The position numbers and the translations under genes are program-made. Under the pieces are notes generated by a model, which did not search any database, was not told the DNA's origin, and worked only from the letters and a program-made list of their open reading frames with translations. A DNA stretch of 64,000 bases, taken from contig NZ_JBELOK010000002.1 of NCBI RefSeq assembly GCF_040276085.1, positions 1-64,000 of the forward strand, in the 5' to 3' direction. Positions 44,999 to 53,671 of the stretch are shown here, piece by piece. The number at the start of each line of letters is the position of its first letter. The first letter of the stretch is position 1. The DNA comes from Castellaniella sp040276085 (GTDB taxonomy: Bacteria; Pseudomonadota; Gammaproteobacteria; Burkholderiales; Burkholderiaceae_B).

Positions 44999-45808
44999 TC
45001 AGGCGCTACGCACCACTGCATAGGCCGAATGATTGTGTATGGATTCGAAGTTCTCAGCCTCGACTTCAAACCACTGGATGCCCGGCTGTTGCTGCAGCAT
45101 GACGGCCACATCGCGGACAAGATCCTCGACAAACTTTGGATTCTCGTAGGCGCGCTCAGTGACGTATTTTTCGTCTGCCCGCTTGAGCAACCCCCACAGC
45201 TGGCACGAGGCTTGCGCCTCGATGGCGGGAATCAGCGTATCCAACGCCGGCGCCTGCGCTGCCGGACACTCGAGCCGCACTGTGACATGTGAGCGCTGGT
45301 TATGCGCACCGTATTCGGAAATGGCCTTGGAGCACGGGCACAGGCTGGTTACCGGCACCTGAACCTCGAGAGAAAACTGACTTGCCTGCTGACGCCGTGC
45401 CCGGATCGCCCAGCACACCTGATAATCCATCAGGCTGCGGACCTCGGTGACGGGCGCGGATTTTTCGAGGAAATACGGAAACCGCGCGGACAGATCGCCC
45501 GCATCTGCCTGCAACTGATCCAGCATGTCGGCGGCCAGCTGCGCAAGACCTGTCGGGCTCAGAGCCTGGGCCCGTCGAGCCTCGAGCAGCGCAATAAAGC
45601 GCGACATATGGGTGCCCTTTTCTTCGGCAGGCAGCGCAACTGTCATTTCCCATTGGGCAATCGTGGCCTGTGGCTGTGCTGCCGTGGCAACCAGCAACGG
45701 GTGACGTACCCCCCGAACCCCGACACGCTGGATGGCAATATGGCGTGCATCCGCACTACTTTGCACATCCGGCATGGCTACCAGAACCGGATCGAGCACC
45801 GTGTTCAT
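44999..45808 (-). CDS. folE2: GTP cyclohydrolase FolE2 (type IB)
   Basis: First step of folate synthesis in the metal-flexible IB form. 269 residues from the ATG at 45808, preceded by AAGGA and overlapping the dxs stop (ATGA). Motifs: GVRGVRHPLLVA, GTHMSRFIALLEARR, the catalytic/metal Cys motif SLCPCSKAISEYGAHNQRSHV, and RAYENPKFVEDLVRDVAV. It is the last gene of xseB-ispA-dxs-folE2; the dxs-folE2 linkage is seen in other Burkholderiales (family knowledge). Confidence 0.95.
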   Translation of the reverse strand: MNTVLDPVLVAMPDVQSSADARHIAIQRVGVRGVRHPLLVATAAQPQATIAQWEMTVALPAEEKGTHMSRFIALLEARRAQALSPTGLAQLAADMLDQLQADAGDLSARFPYFLEKSAPVTEVRSLMDYQVCWAIRARRQQASQFSLEVQVPVTSLCPCSKAISEYGAHNQRSHVTVRLECPAAQAPALDTLIPAIEAQASCQLWGLLKRADEKYVTERAYENPKFVEDLVRDVAVMLQQQPGIQWFEVEAENFESIHNHSAYAVVRSA

Positions 45809-47661
45809 GAATGATTTCCTTGCAAACGCTGGCGTATTGACGCCTCGATCCCTTGGGCGTCCAGGCCTAAGCCTGCCAGGATCGCCTTTTGGTCCCCGTG
45901 ATCGATGAATTCGTCCGGCAGCCCAAGCTGCAGAACCGGGCACACGATCGCCTCCCGATGAAAGTATTCGGTCACTGCACTACCCGCCCCGCCCATGATG
46001 GCTGCTTCTTCGAGGGTGACAAACAACTGATGGCCAGCGGCCAATTGCGACAGCAGGGATTCATCCAGCGGCTTCACAAAGCGCATATCCACCAGCGTGG
46101 CGTCCAGCGCCTCAGCAGCCTGAATGGCGGATTGCAGCAGCGTGCCGAACGCCAGAATGGCAATGGCTTGCCCTTGCCTGCGCACCACGGCACGACCGAT
46201 CTCGACCGTATCGAGTGTATCGCCAGGCTGCACACCACAGCCCGGCCCGCGAGGATAGCGTACCGAAGCAGGCCCGGGATGACGATAGCAGGTGTTGAGC
46301 AAGAGGCGTGCCTCGTGTTCGTCGGAGGGTGTGGCCACCACCATATTGGGTACACAGCGCAGATAGGCAATATCATAGTTGCCCGCGTGTGTGGCACCAT
46401 CGGCCCCCACAATGCCGGCACGATCCAGCGCAAAAGTCACATCCAGATTTTGCAATGCCACATCATGGATCAGCTGATCGTAGCCACGCTGTAAAAATGT
46501 AGAGTAAATGGCCAGCACAGGTTTATAGCCCTCGCAGGCCAGCCCTGCCGCGAAAGTAACCGCATGCTGCTCGGCAATGCCCACATCAAAGTAACGCTGC
46601 GGATACGCACGCTCGAAGGCAACCAGGCCACTGCCCTCGCGCATGGCAGGCGTAATGCCAATAAGCTTGTCATCGGCCCCTGCCATATCGCACAACCATT
46701 GGCCGAAGATCTGCGAAAACGACTGCCGCCCAGGCTGGGCAGGCTTCTGGATGCCCACCGAGGGATCAAACTTGCCAGGCCCGTGATAAAGGACGGGGTC
46801 GGCCTCCGCCAATTTGTAGCCCTGCCCCTTGCGGGTAACCACATGCAGAAACTGCAAACCCTTTAGTGCCCGGATGTTTTCGAGGGTGGGCAGCAGCGCT
46901 TCGAGGTCGTGACCATCGATGGGGCCCATATAGTTGAAGCCCAGCTCTTCGAAGAGCGTAGAGGGTGACAGCATGCCCTTGGCATGACCCTCAAGTTTGC
47001 GTGCCAGCGCCAATGCCGGTGGCACATGCTGCAGCATGGCCCGCCCCATTGTCTTGGCACGTGCATAAAACTGACCGGACAGAAGTCGGGCAAAGTAGTA
47101 GTTCAGCGCCCCGACCGGCGGCGAAATCGACATGTCGTTGTCGTTCAGGATCACCAGCAAATTGACATCGGGTGTCACACCCGCGTTATTAAGCGCCTCG
47201 AAGGCCATGCCAGCCGTCATGGCCCCATCGCCAATCACGGCAATATGCTGGCGGTCGATACCCGCATTGCGCGCAGCCACGGCCATGCCCAACGCTGCAG
47301 AGATCGAGGTGGATGAGTGTGCAGTGCCAAAGGCATCGTAGGGGGACTCGGAGCGTTTGGGGAACCCCGAAATACCACCTTGTTGGCGCAAGCCTGCCAT
47401 AGCCTCGCGTCGGCCCGTCAGAATCTTGTGTGGATACGATTGATGGCCAACGTCCCAGACCAGACGATCCTGGGGCGTGTTAAAGACATAATGCAAAGCA
47501 AGCGTGAGCTCGACCGTACCCAGATTGGAGGACAGATGCCCGCCCGTTTGAGCAACCGACTGCACAAGAAAACTGCGTAGCTCTGTCGCCAGCTCTTTGA
47601 GTGCCCGACGATCCAGCTTGCGCAATTGTGCAGGAGAATCAATGGTGTCCAATATCGTCAT
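45805..47661 (-). CDS. dxs: 1-deoxy-D-xylulose-5-phosphate synthase
   Basis: First enzyme of the MEP isoprenoid pathway; joins pyruvate and glyceraldehyde-3-phosphate with thiamine diphosphate. 618 residues: GGHLSSNLGTVELTLALHYVF, the ThDP motif GDGAMTAGMAFEALNNAG, VILNDNDMSI, and the transketolase-C domain. Upstream ispA on the same strand uses downstream products, forming an isoprenoid operon. Confidence 0.96.
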   Translation of the reverse strand: MTILDTIDSPAQLRKLDRRALKELATELRSFLVQSVAQTGGHLSSNLGTVELTLALHYVFNTPQDRLVWDVGHQSYPHKILTGRREAMAGLRQQGGISGFPKRSESPYDAFGTAHSSTSISAALGMAVAARNAGIDRQHIAVIGDGAMTAGMAFEALNNAGVTPDVNLLVILNDNDMSISPPVGALNYYFARLLSGQFYARAKTMGRAMLQHVPPALALARKLEGHAKGMLSPSTLFEELGFNYMGPIDGHDLEALLPTLENIRALKGLQFLHVVTRKGQGYKLAEADPVLYHGPGKFDPSVGIQKPAQPGRQSFSQIFGQWLCDMAGADDKLIGITPAMREGSGLVAFERAYPQRYFDVGIAEQHAVTFAAGLACEGYKPVLAIYSTFLQRGYDQLIHDVALQNLDVTFALDRAGIVGADGATHAGNYDIAYLRCVPNMVVATPSDEHEARLLLNTCYRHPGPASVRYPRGPGCGVQPGDTLDTVEIGRAVVRRQGQAIAILAFGTLLQSAIQAAEALDATLVDMRFVKPLDESLLSQLAAGHQLFVTLEEAAIMGGAGSAVTEYFHREAIVCPVLQLGLPDEFIDHGDQKAILAGLGLDAQGIEASIRQRLQGNHS

Positions 47662-47693
47662 CTTGTGCTTCTGGTGTCCTGGGTCTGGCTGTA

Positions 47694-48608
47694 TCAGTGC
47701 GTTCGGCCAATGATGTAATCCGCAAGCTCGCGCAGGCGGCCGGCCGACGGGCCCAAAGGCAACAGCGCCTCGTGGGCCTGCTCTCGAAGATCGTTGAGCA
47801 AACTACGCGAAGCGTCCAGGCCGAGAATGGAGACATAAGTAGGTTTGCCCTGTGCAGCATCCTTGCCTGCCGTTTTTCCCAGGGTAGCCGAATCTGCCGT
47901 AACGTCCAGAATATCATCCACGATCTGAAACGCCAGCCCCATCGCGGCCGCATAGGACTCCAGCCCGTTGCGCGCCGTTGAACTGGCACCCGCCACGACC
48001 CCGCCCAGCAGCACGCTGGCTTCGAGCATGGCACCGGTTTTCATGCGGTGCATGCGTTGCAGTGCATCGATATTCAGGGCATGGCCGACACTGGCACAAT
48101 CGATGGCCTGCCCACCCACCATGCCGTCGGCACCGGCCGCCCGAGCCAGCAATTGCACGGCTTGCACCACCAAGGCCGGGGCGATCGGCATCTGTGCCAG
48201 ACAGTCGAAGGCCAGAGGTTGCAGGGCATCTCCCGCCAGCATTGCCAGCGCTTCATCATCAAATTGCCGATGAACAGTAGGCCGGCCACGCCGCAAATCA
48301 TCATCATCCATGCACGGAAGATCATCGTGGATGAGGGAATATGCGTGAACAAGCTCTACTGCCGCGGCCGCACCATCCAGCGCCAGGCCTTGGGCGGCGG
48401 ACGCACTGCCTGAGGGGCAACTGGCCTCACCCGCAGCGTACACCAAAGCAGCCCGTACCCGCTTGCCTGGGCCCAACACGGCATAGCGCATTGCCTCATG
48501 CAGCTGCGCGGGGCTTTCGTCGGCTTCGGGAAGGAGCTCGGACAACACCCCGCCAACCCGGCCGACTGCGTCTTGCAGCCATTGATCAAAACTGCCTGCC
48601 ACGGACAT
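47694..48608 (-). CDS. ispA: Farnesyl diphosphate synthase (polyprenyl synthetase)
   Basis: Condenses IPP with DMAPP/GPP to farnesyl diphosphate. 304 residues: first Asp-rich motif LIHDDLPCMDDDDLRRGRPTVH (about residue 95) and second FQIVDDILDVTAD. Its product is the substrate of HpnD encoded at 31937. The ATG overlaps the xseB stop by one base (TAATG); dxs begins 32 bases downstream. Confidence 0.95.
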   Translation of the reverse strand: MSVAGSFDQWLQDAVGRVGGVLSELLPEADESPAQLHEAMRYAVLGPGKRVRAALVYAAGEASCPSGSASAAQGLALDGAAAAVELVHAYSLIHDDLPCMDDDDLRRGRPTVHRQFDDEALAMLAGDALQPLAFDCLAQMPIAPALVVQAVQLLARAAGADGMVGGQAIDCASVGHALNIDALQRMHRMKTGAMLEASVLLGGVVAGASSTARNGLESYAAAMGLAFQIVDDILDVTADSATLGKTAGKDAAQGKPTYVSILGLDASRSLLNDLREQAHEALLPLGPSAGRLRELADYIIGRTH

Positions 48609-48886
48609 TATTGGCCATCCTGCCCGGGGGTACCATCCAGGGGTTCGAGCAACTGCCCTTGCAAGACCTGCACTTGCTGTTCGGCCGCTTCGAGGCGTTG
48701 CTGACAGACACGAGCCAAGGCAACACCCCGTTGATACAGCGCAATCGACTCATCAAGCCCCAAATCGCCATCGCTCATACGCGAAGCGATTGACTCGAGT
48801 TCGGACAATGCAGTTTCGAAGTCTTGCGGCAATGCCGGCCCAGCCTGTGACGGCTCTGGGCGCACTGTGGTTTTTTCCTTGACCAT
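48608..48886 (-). CDS. xseB: Exodeoxyribonuclease VII small subunit
   Basis: Small helical subunit that binds XseA in exonuclease VII. 92 residues with the family core FETALSELESIASRMSDGDLGLDESIALYQRGVALARVCQQRLEAAEQQVQ. Conserved partner location upstream of ispA; xseA is not in the window. The first 25 residues are not conserved-looking. Confidence 0.93.
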   Translation of the reverse strand: MVKEKTTVRPEPSQAGPALPQDFETALSELESIASRMSDGDLGLDESIALYQRGVALARVCQQRLEAAEQQVQVLQGQLLEPLDGTPGQDGQ

Positions 48887-49022
48887 GGGATTCTGTTATC
48901 TAGTTCCAGACTGAATTGTACGAGAACTGAAGACATGTACTCGGCCCATCTCCCAAATCCAGACAATCGGCCTAACCAAGTTAGAATTCAGGCTACTCAT
49001 CCAGACCTTTCTGAAGATCAGC

Positions 49023-49565
49023 ATGCCAGACATCACCAGCAACCTTACCTTTTGGGCAACCATCGGCACTTGGCTGGGCCCCGTCGTCACAATAGTGGGC
49101 TTTATTCTGGTCATCCGGCAGCTCAGTGCAGATCGGCAGACCCTGGAAACACAAACGAGTTGGCAAATCTATAACGTCGGGGCGGCGGTACTACAGACGT
49201 TCGTGAACCACCCGGAGTGCCGGCCATATTTCTACGAAAACAAACCACTGCCGCCGGACGAGCCGCTACGCAGCACGATATTGGCAGTCAACGAACTAAT
49301 CTGCGATCACATGGAAAACATCGTCCTGCATGTCAATGCGCTAGACTGCGAAACCTACCGCGTCTGGAAAATCTACATGCAGGGGCTCTATAACCGCTGC
49401 CCCACCATGCAGGAATTTCTGCGCAAGGAAAATGAAGGATATCGCTATTCCCACGAACTACTCGTCATTCTGTCCGAAGGGGCCAAGACCGAGGTAGGAT
49501 CCAACGCGTGGATCACACGGTACGATCCTTTGTCATCGCAGCCGCACGACAGCACATCAGCGTAA
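49023..49565 (+). CDS. Unrecognised small membrane protein
   Basis: 180 residues that I do not recognise. Residues about 8-31 (LTFWATIGTWLGPVVTIVGFILVI) form one membrane helix near the N-terminus, followed by a soluble helical part with four cysteines (ECRP, LICDHM, DCETY, RCPTM). The layout resembles DUF4760-like proteins, but this is a guess. The Shine-Dalgarno is weak (GAAGA). Its 3' end overlaps the end of the convergent rhodanese-GNAT gene by 53 bases. The gene stands alone between xseB and that gene. Confidence 0.65.
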   Translation: MPDITSNLTFWATIGTWLGPVVTIVGFILVIRQLSADRQTLETQTSWQIYNVGAAVLQTFVNHPECRPYFYENKPLPPDEPLRSTILAVNELICDHMENIVLHVNALDCETYRVWKIYMQGLYNRCPTMQEFLRKENEGYRYSHELLVILSEGAKTEVGSNAWITRYDPLSSQPHDSTSA

Positions 49566-50922
49566 TTCTGCGGTCGTTATAGAAATCCTCCCGGAGGATT
49601 TCCCAGCCCAGGTGCAGATAGAGTTCCACCTGGCTGGTGGTGTAAAGGTAAATGGTGGAGGCCAATGTACTGGACCAATCCATCGCCCGCCGGATCAGCC
49701 TGCTACCGATACCGCGACTCCGCCATTCCGGCGACACATACACATTGGCCAGCCAAGGGTGCAGTTCGGGATGGCTAGGTAAATCATTTTCAACAATACT
49801 GGCCATCCCGATCAACTGACCAGCCTGGCGTGCTACAAAGAATTTAGGGATCGATAGCGCCTCATTCAAGGATCTGTCGAGATCCTGGCGGTTCTTTTGC
49901 CATACTGCATCCGTTTCAAACCGAGCCCATTCCTGATAGATCCACTGGGCAACCTGCTTCGCCTCGTACGTACTGCGTAATATTTCAATATCTGGATCTT
50001 GGAGGACAACGCTCGGACGCCGGCTATCTGCACGCGCCCCTTGCGGGCTGTTAGGCGCCGCGCCGCGGGCCACCGGACGATCAGGGTTGCTGCACCATTC
50101 GCTCCAGGAGCCCGGATACAAGGCAGAGCCCCTAAAGCCCGCCAGCTCCATTGCAAACAGATTGTGGCAAGCCGTGATGCCCGAGCCACATTGGTGCACA
50201 ATCCCGCGATCCAGGCGGTCGCCCAGCAAAGATTCGAACTCGGCCCGCAGTTGCGAGGCCGGCTTGAAGCGGCCATCGGCCTGCACGTTTTGCACAAACG
50301 GACGATTAAGCGCACCCGGGATATGGCCACCCACCGGATCTATGGGTTCAACCTGGCCGCTGAAGCGCTCGGGAGCCCGGGCGTCCAGCACAGTAAATCG
50401 CGGCTCGTCCAGATTGCCCAACACGGCACGGGCGTCCACTGTTGGCATCGATGGCTGACGCGTTTGTACCAAGCCCTGCAAGGCTTGGGCTTCGCTGATG
50501 GATGCCTCATGCAGACCCGATTCTACGGGCCCATCCGCAGCCAGCCACGCCGCCCAGCCGCCGTCCAGTACGGCAACGGATTCGTGGCCCAGCCAGCGCA
50601 GCATCCACCACAGATGGGCGGCAAACATGCTGTTGCCCGCGTCGTATACCACCACATCCGAGCGTGCCGTAAGGCCTTGTGCCCGCATCAAGGCAGCAAA
50701 ATCGGCGCGATCCGGCAAAGGGTGGCGACCATTTTGGCCTGTGCACGGGGCGCACAACTGCATCTCGTGGTCGAGGTAAAGGGCGTGCGGAATATGCCCT
50801 TGCTGATAGGCCTCGCGCCCGGCCTCGGGCTTGGCCAGATCGTGGCGCACATCGAAGATCAGACAACCGGGCCGTTGCAAACGTGCCTTTAACTCATCTG
50901 CCTGAATCAGTAAATCGGACAT
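49513..50922 (-). CDS. Thiosulfate/3-mercaptopyruvate sulfurtransferase fused to GNAT domain
   Basis: 469 residues from the ATG at 50922 (AGGAGG nine bases upstream). Residues 1-280 are a tandem-rhodanese sulfurtransferase: inactive first domain (DVRHDL, VVYDAGNSMFAAHLWWMLRWLG) and active second domain with CGSGITAC, catalytic Cys245. A Pro/Arg/Ser-rich linker (about 281-308) leads to a GNAT acetyltransferase (about 310-469; VARQAGQLIGMASIVEND, NVYVSPEWRSRGIGSRLIRRAM). The frame is open throughout, so this is a real fusion unless sequencing error created it. Substrates of the GNAT part are unknown. Confidence 0.87.
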   Translation of the reverse strand: MSDLLIQADELKARLQRPGCLIFDVRHDLAKPEAGREAYQQGHIPHALYLDHEMQLCAPCTGQNGRHPLPDRADFAALMRAQGLTARSDVVVYDAGNSMFAAHLWWMLRWLGHESVAVLDGGWAAWLAADGPVESGLHEASISEAQALQGLVQTRQPSMPTVDARAVLGNLDEPRFTVLDARAPERFSGQVEPIDPVGGHIPGALNRPFVQNVQADGRFKPASQLRAEFESLLGDRLDRGIVHQCGSGITACHNLFAMELAGFRGSALYPGSWSEWCSNPDRPVARGAAPNSPQGARADSRRPSVVLQDPDIEILRSTYEAKQVAQWIYQEWARFETDAVWQKNRQDLDRSLNEALSIPKFFVARQAGQLIGMASIVENDLPSHPELHPWLANVYVSPEWRSRGIGSRLIRRAMDWSSTLASTIYLYTTSQVELYLHLGWEILREDFYNDRRITLMCCRAAAMTKDRTV

Positions 50923-51096
50923 GGCGCTGAACCTCCTGGGTGAAAACAACCTGGCGCGTAGCAAGCGTGTCTTCGTGCACGGAGCATGGGCCCGGGGCCC
51001 AAAATGCCTGCCACACGGGGATACAGTTTACAGAGCCGATACTATACACTTTGGATACATCCTCAATTTGTACACGACTCCCGGAGCCGTCCCCCT

Positions 51097-51969
51097 ATGA
51101 AGCGCATCATCCTGTTTCTCCTTACCAACCTCGCCGTCGTTGCAATCCTCAGTATCACCATGAATCTGCTGGGTGTCGGGCGCTACCTCACCGCCAATGG
51201 CATCAATCCCGGCGCCTTGCTGGTGTTCGCTGCCGTCATCGGTTTTGGCGGTGCATTTATCTCGCTGCTGATCAGCAAGTGGATGGCTAAAACCAGCACT
51301 GGAGCTCACGTTATCGACCCCCAGGCGCCCCGTAATGCGCGTGAGGCCTGGCTGGTGGATACCGTGCATCAACTGGCCGATCGCGCGGGCATCGGCCGCC
51401 CCGAAGTTGCCATCTACGAAGGGGCGCCCAACGCGTTTGCCACCGGAGCCTTCCGCAACGACGCACTCGTGGCGGTCTCCACGGGCCTGTTATCGTCAAT
51501 GACAGAAGAAGAAGTCACCGCAGTGCTGGGACACGAAATCACTCACGTTTCAAACGGCGATATGGTCACACTTACCCTGATCCAGGGCGTCGTCAACACG
51601 TTCGTCATCTTCCTGTCGCGTATCGTGGGCTATTTCATTGATCGCGCCATTCTCAAGAACGAACGCGGTGTCGGCATAGGGTATTACATCAGCGTCTTCG
51701 TGTGCGAGATCCTTTTTGGCGTCCTGGCTTCCATTATCGTGGCCTGGTTTTCCCGCCAACGTGAATTCCGGGCGGATGCAGGCTCGGCACGTCTGCTGGG
51801 GTCCCGAGACCCCATGATTCATGCCCTGGCCCGCCTGGGCGGTGTCGATGCCGGCGAGTTGCCAAAAACGTTCCAGGCTTCGGGCATCGCCGGTAATGCA
51901 TTGGGCGCCTTGTTCGCCTCCCACCCCCCCATCGAGCAGCGCATCAACGCCTTGCGCCAGCAAGCCTGA
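51097..51969 (+). CDS. htpX: Protease HtpX
   Basis: Inner-membrane zinc metalloprotease for quality control of membrane proteins. 290 residues from the ATG at 51097 with GGAG upstream. Two N-terminal membrane helices (about residues 4-24 and 38-58), the zinc motif LGHEITHVSNGD (HExxH), two more hydrophobic segments, and the third-ligand Glu in SRQREFRADAGSARLLG. The next gene starts 12 bases downstream. Confidence 0.96.
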   Translation: MKRIILFLLTNLAVVAILSITMNLLGVGRYLTANGINPGALLVFAAVIGFGGAFISLLISKWMAKTSTGAHVIDPQAPRNAREAWLVDTVHQLADRAGIGRPEVAIYEGAPNAFATGAFRNDALVAVSTGLLSSMTEEEVTAVLGHEITHVSNGDMVTLTLIQGVVNTFVIFLSRIVGYFIDRAILKNERGVGIGYYISVFVCEILFGVLASIIVAWFSRQREFRADAGSARLLGSRDPMIHALARLGGVDAGELPKTFQASGIAGNALGALFASHPPIEQRINALRQQA

Positions 51970-51981
51970 CACGGCTGACAC

Positions 51982-53640
51982 ATGCGCGAACTCCAGGTCA
52001 TCATCGCCTTCAGCGGCTTTATCGCCCTGCTGCTGTGGGGCGTGCATATGGTGCAAACCGGAGTCCAACGGGCCTTCGGCAAAACGCTGGGGGTCTGGAT
52101 GGGCCGCGCAATGGGCTCCCTGCCTCGGGCCTTTGGCACGGGCCTGATCATCACGGCAGCCATTCAAAGCAGCACGGCCACAGGTCTGATGATCACTGGT
52201 TTTGCCATGGATGGTCTGGTATCGCTGGTGCCTGGGCTGGCCGCCATGCTGGGCGCCAATGTAGGTACCACCCTGATCGTACAGGCCCTGTCCTTCAATC
52301 CCACCGCGCTGGCGCCGGGGCTGGTGTTGATCGGGGTCTGGATGTTCCGCCACTACGCGCCTGGGCGTACACGGGATCTCGGACGTGCATTTATCGGCCT
52401 CGGGCTGGTGTTGTTGTCGCTGAACGAACTCGTCACCATGTTCGAGCCTCTCAAAAGCGCCCCAATGCTGGGTACGGCATTGGATGCACTGGGTGCCGCC
52501 CCCTTGCTGGCACTATTGGCCAGCACCGCGCTTACCTGGGCCTCGCACTCCAGCGTGGCCGTGGTTGTACTGATCATGTCATTGGCCCACCACGGGCTGG
52601 CAGACCCGACACTAGCCTATACCCTGGTGCTGGGCGCCAATTTGGGCACCGCCATCAACCCTGTTCTCGAAGGGGGCTACGACGACAACCCCGCCTCCCG
52701 CCGGCTGCCGGTAGGCAATCTGGGCACACGGGTGGCGGGATGTCTGCTCGGGATGGCCCTGCTGCCCTGGGCAAACGAGATCATGGCAGTGCTGGGCCAG
52801 GATCCCGCCCATGGAGTAGCCAATTTTCATCTGGCCTTCAATCTGGTGGTGGCGGCATGTTTTATGCCGATAGTGCGGCCATATGCCAATCTGCTGCAGC
52901 GGTTCCTGCCTCAGCGCATCAACCCGGACGACCCCGCCCGCCCCCGTTATCTGGATGAATCGGCCCGCGAGGTTCCTGCTGTCGCCCTGGGGCAGGCAGC
53001 ACGCGAGGCGCTGCGCCTCATTGATCTCCTGCGCGAATCACTGCAACTGACCGAACGCGCACTGCTGCACGAAGACACCCCGGCCATCGGGCGCGCCCGT
53101 TACCTTAACGGAGCCATCAGCCAGCTCGACCAATCCATCACGGCGTACCTGGCCACCCAGGACCAGGAAAGCTTGAGCGCCGAAGACGAAAAATACCTGA
53201 AAACCATTCTGGCGTTTTCCACAAACATCGCACACGCGGCCAGTGTTTCAGGCATGGGATTGCTGGGGCACGCCAGCCGGCTGCAAAAAAAACACTGGAT
53301 ACTGGAAAGCGGGCAACAACAAGAACTGCAGCAAACGATGGATCGCCTGCAACGCAATCTGCGTCAGGCAGCCTCCCTGTTTGTATCGGGAGATCGCCAT
53401 GTAGCGCGCACCCTGGCGTTTGAAAAGGATTATTTTCGAACACTCGAAGCCGAAGCCGCCGACCGCCACCTTGAGCGCATCAAAACAGGCCAGATCGAGG
53501 CGGCCGATGTGGGTGCGTTTTATCTGGAGGTCTTGCGCGATGCGGGTGGTGTCAGCGCCTACTTGGTAAACGCTGCGGCCTACCCTATTTTGGCTCACTA
53601 TGGCGAGCTTCTACCCAACCGGCTTCGCGAAGCCGACTGA
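51982..53640 (+). CDS. Na/Pi cotransporter family protein with PhoU-like C-terminus
   Basis: 552 residues. The N-terminal part (about 1-315) contains two Na/Pi-cotransporter repeats: AAIQSSTATGLMITGFAMDG and GANVGTTLIVQ in the first, WASHSSVAVVVLIMSL and GANLGTAINPVLEG in the second. The C-terminal part (about 335-552) is helical and PhoU-like. Bacterial proteins of this NptA/YjbB class move phosphate, often outward. It may form an operon with htpX, 12 bases apart, and ends 31 bases from the convergent polA. Confidence 0.88.
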   Translation: MRELQVIIAFSGFIALLLWGVHMVQTGVQRAFGKTLGVWMGRAMGSLPRAFGTGLIITAAIQSSTATGLMITGFAMDGLVSLVPGLAAMLGANVGTTLIVQALSFNPTALAPGLVLIGVWMFRHYAPGRTRDLGRAFIGLGLVLLSLNELVTMFEPLKSAPMLGTALDALGAAPLLALLASTALTWASHSSVAVVVLIMSLAHHGLADPTLAYTLVLGANLGTAINPVLEGGYDDNPASRRLPVGNLGTRVAGCLLGMALLPWANEIMAVLGQDPAHGVANFHLAFNLVVAACFMPIVRPYANLLQRFLPQRINPDDPARPRYLDESAREVPAVALGQAAREALRLIDLLRESLQLTERALLHEDTPAIGRARYLNGAISQLDQSITAYLATQDQESLSAEDEKYLKTILAFSTNIAHAASVSGMGLLGHASRLQKKHWILESGQQQELQQTMDRLQRNLRQAASLFVSGDRHVARTLAFEKDYFRTLEAEAADRHLERIKTGQIEAADVGAFYLEVLRDAGGVSAYLVNAAAYPILAHYGELLPNRLREAD

Positions 53641-53671
53641 TCCGCGGCAATCGGCGGCCTAGGCGCTACCC

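Noticed and set aside
49513..50922. Rhodanese-GNAT gene as two genes or a frameshifted pair
   Set aside because: One uninterrupted frame spans both domains and the linker, and no ribosome binding site or start codon with good context occurs at the GNAT boundary.
51020..51056. Heat-shock or sigma70 promoter for htpX
   Set aside because: TTTACA and TATACA are present but only ten bases apart, and no sigma32-like CTTGAA/CCCCAT pair is seen.
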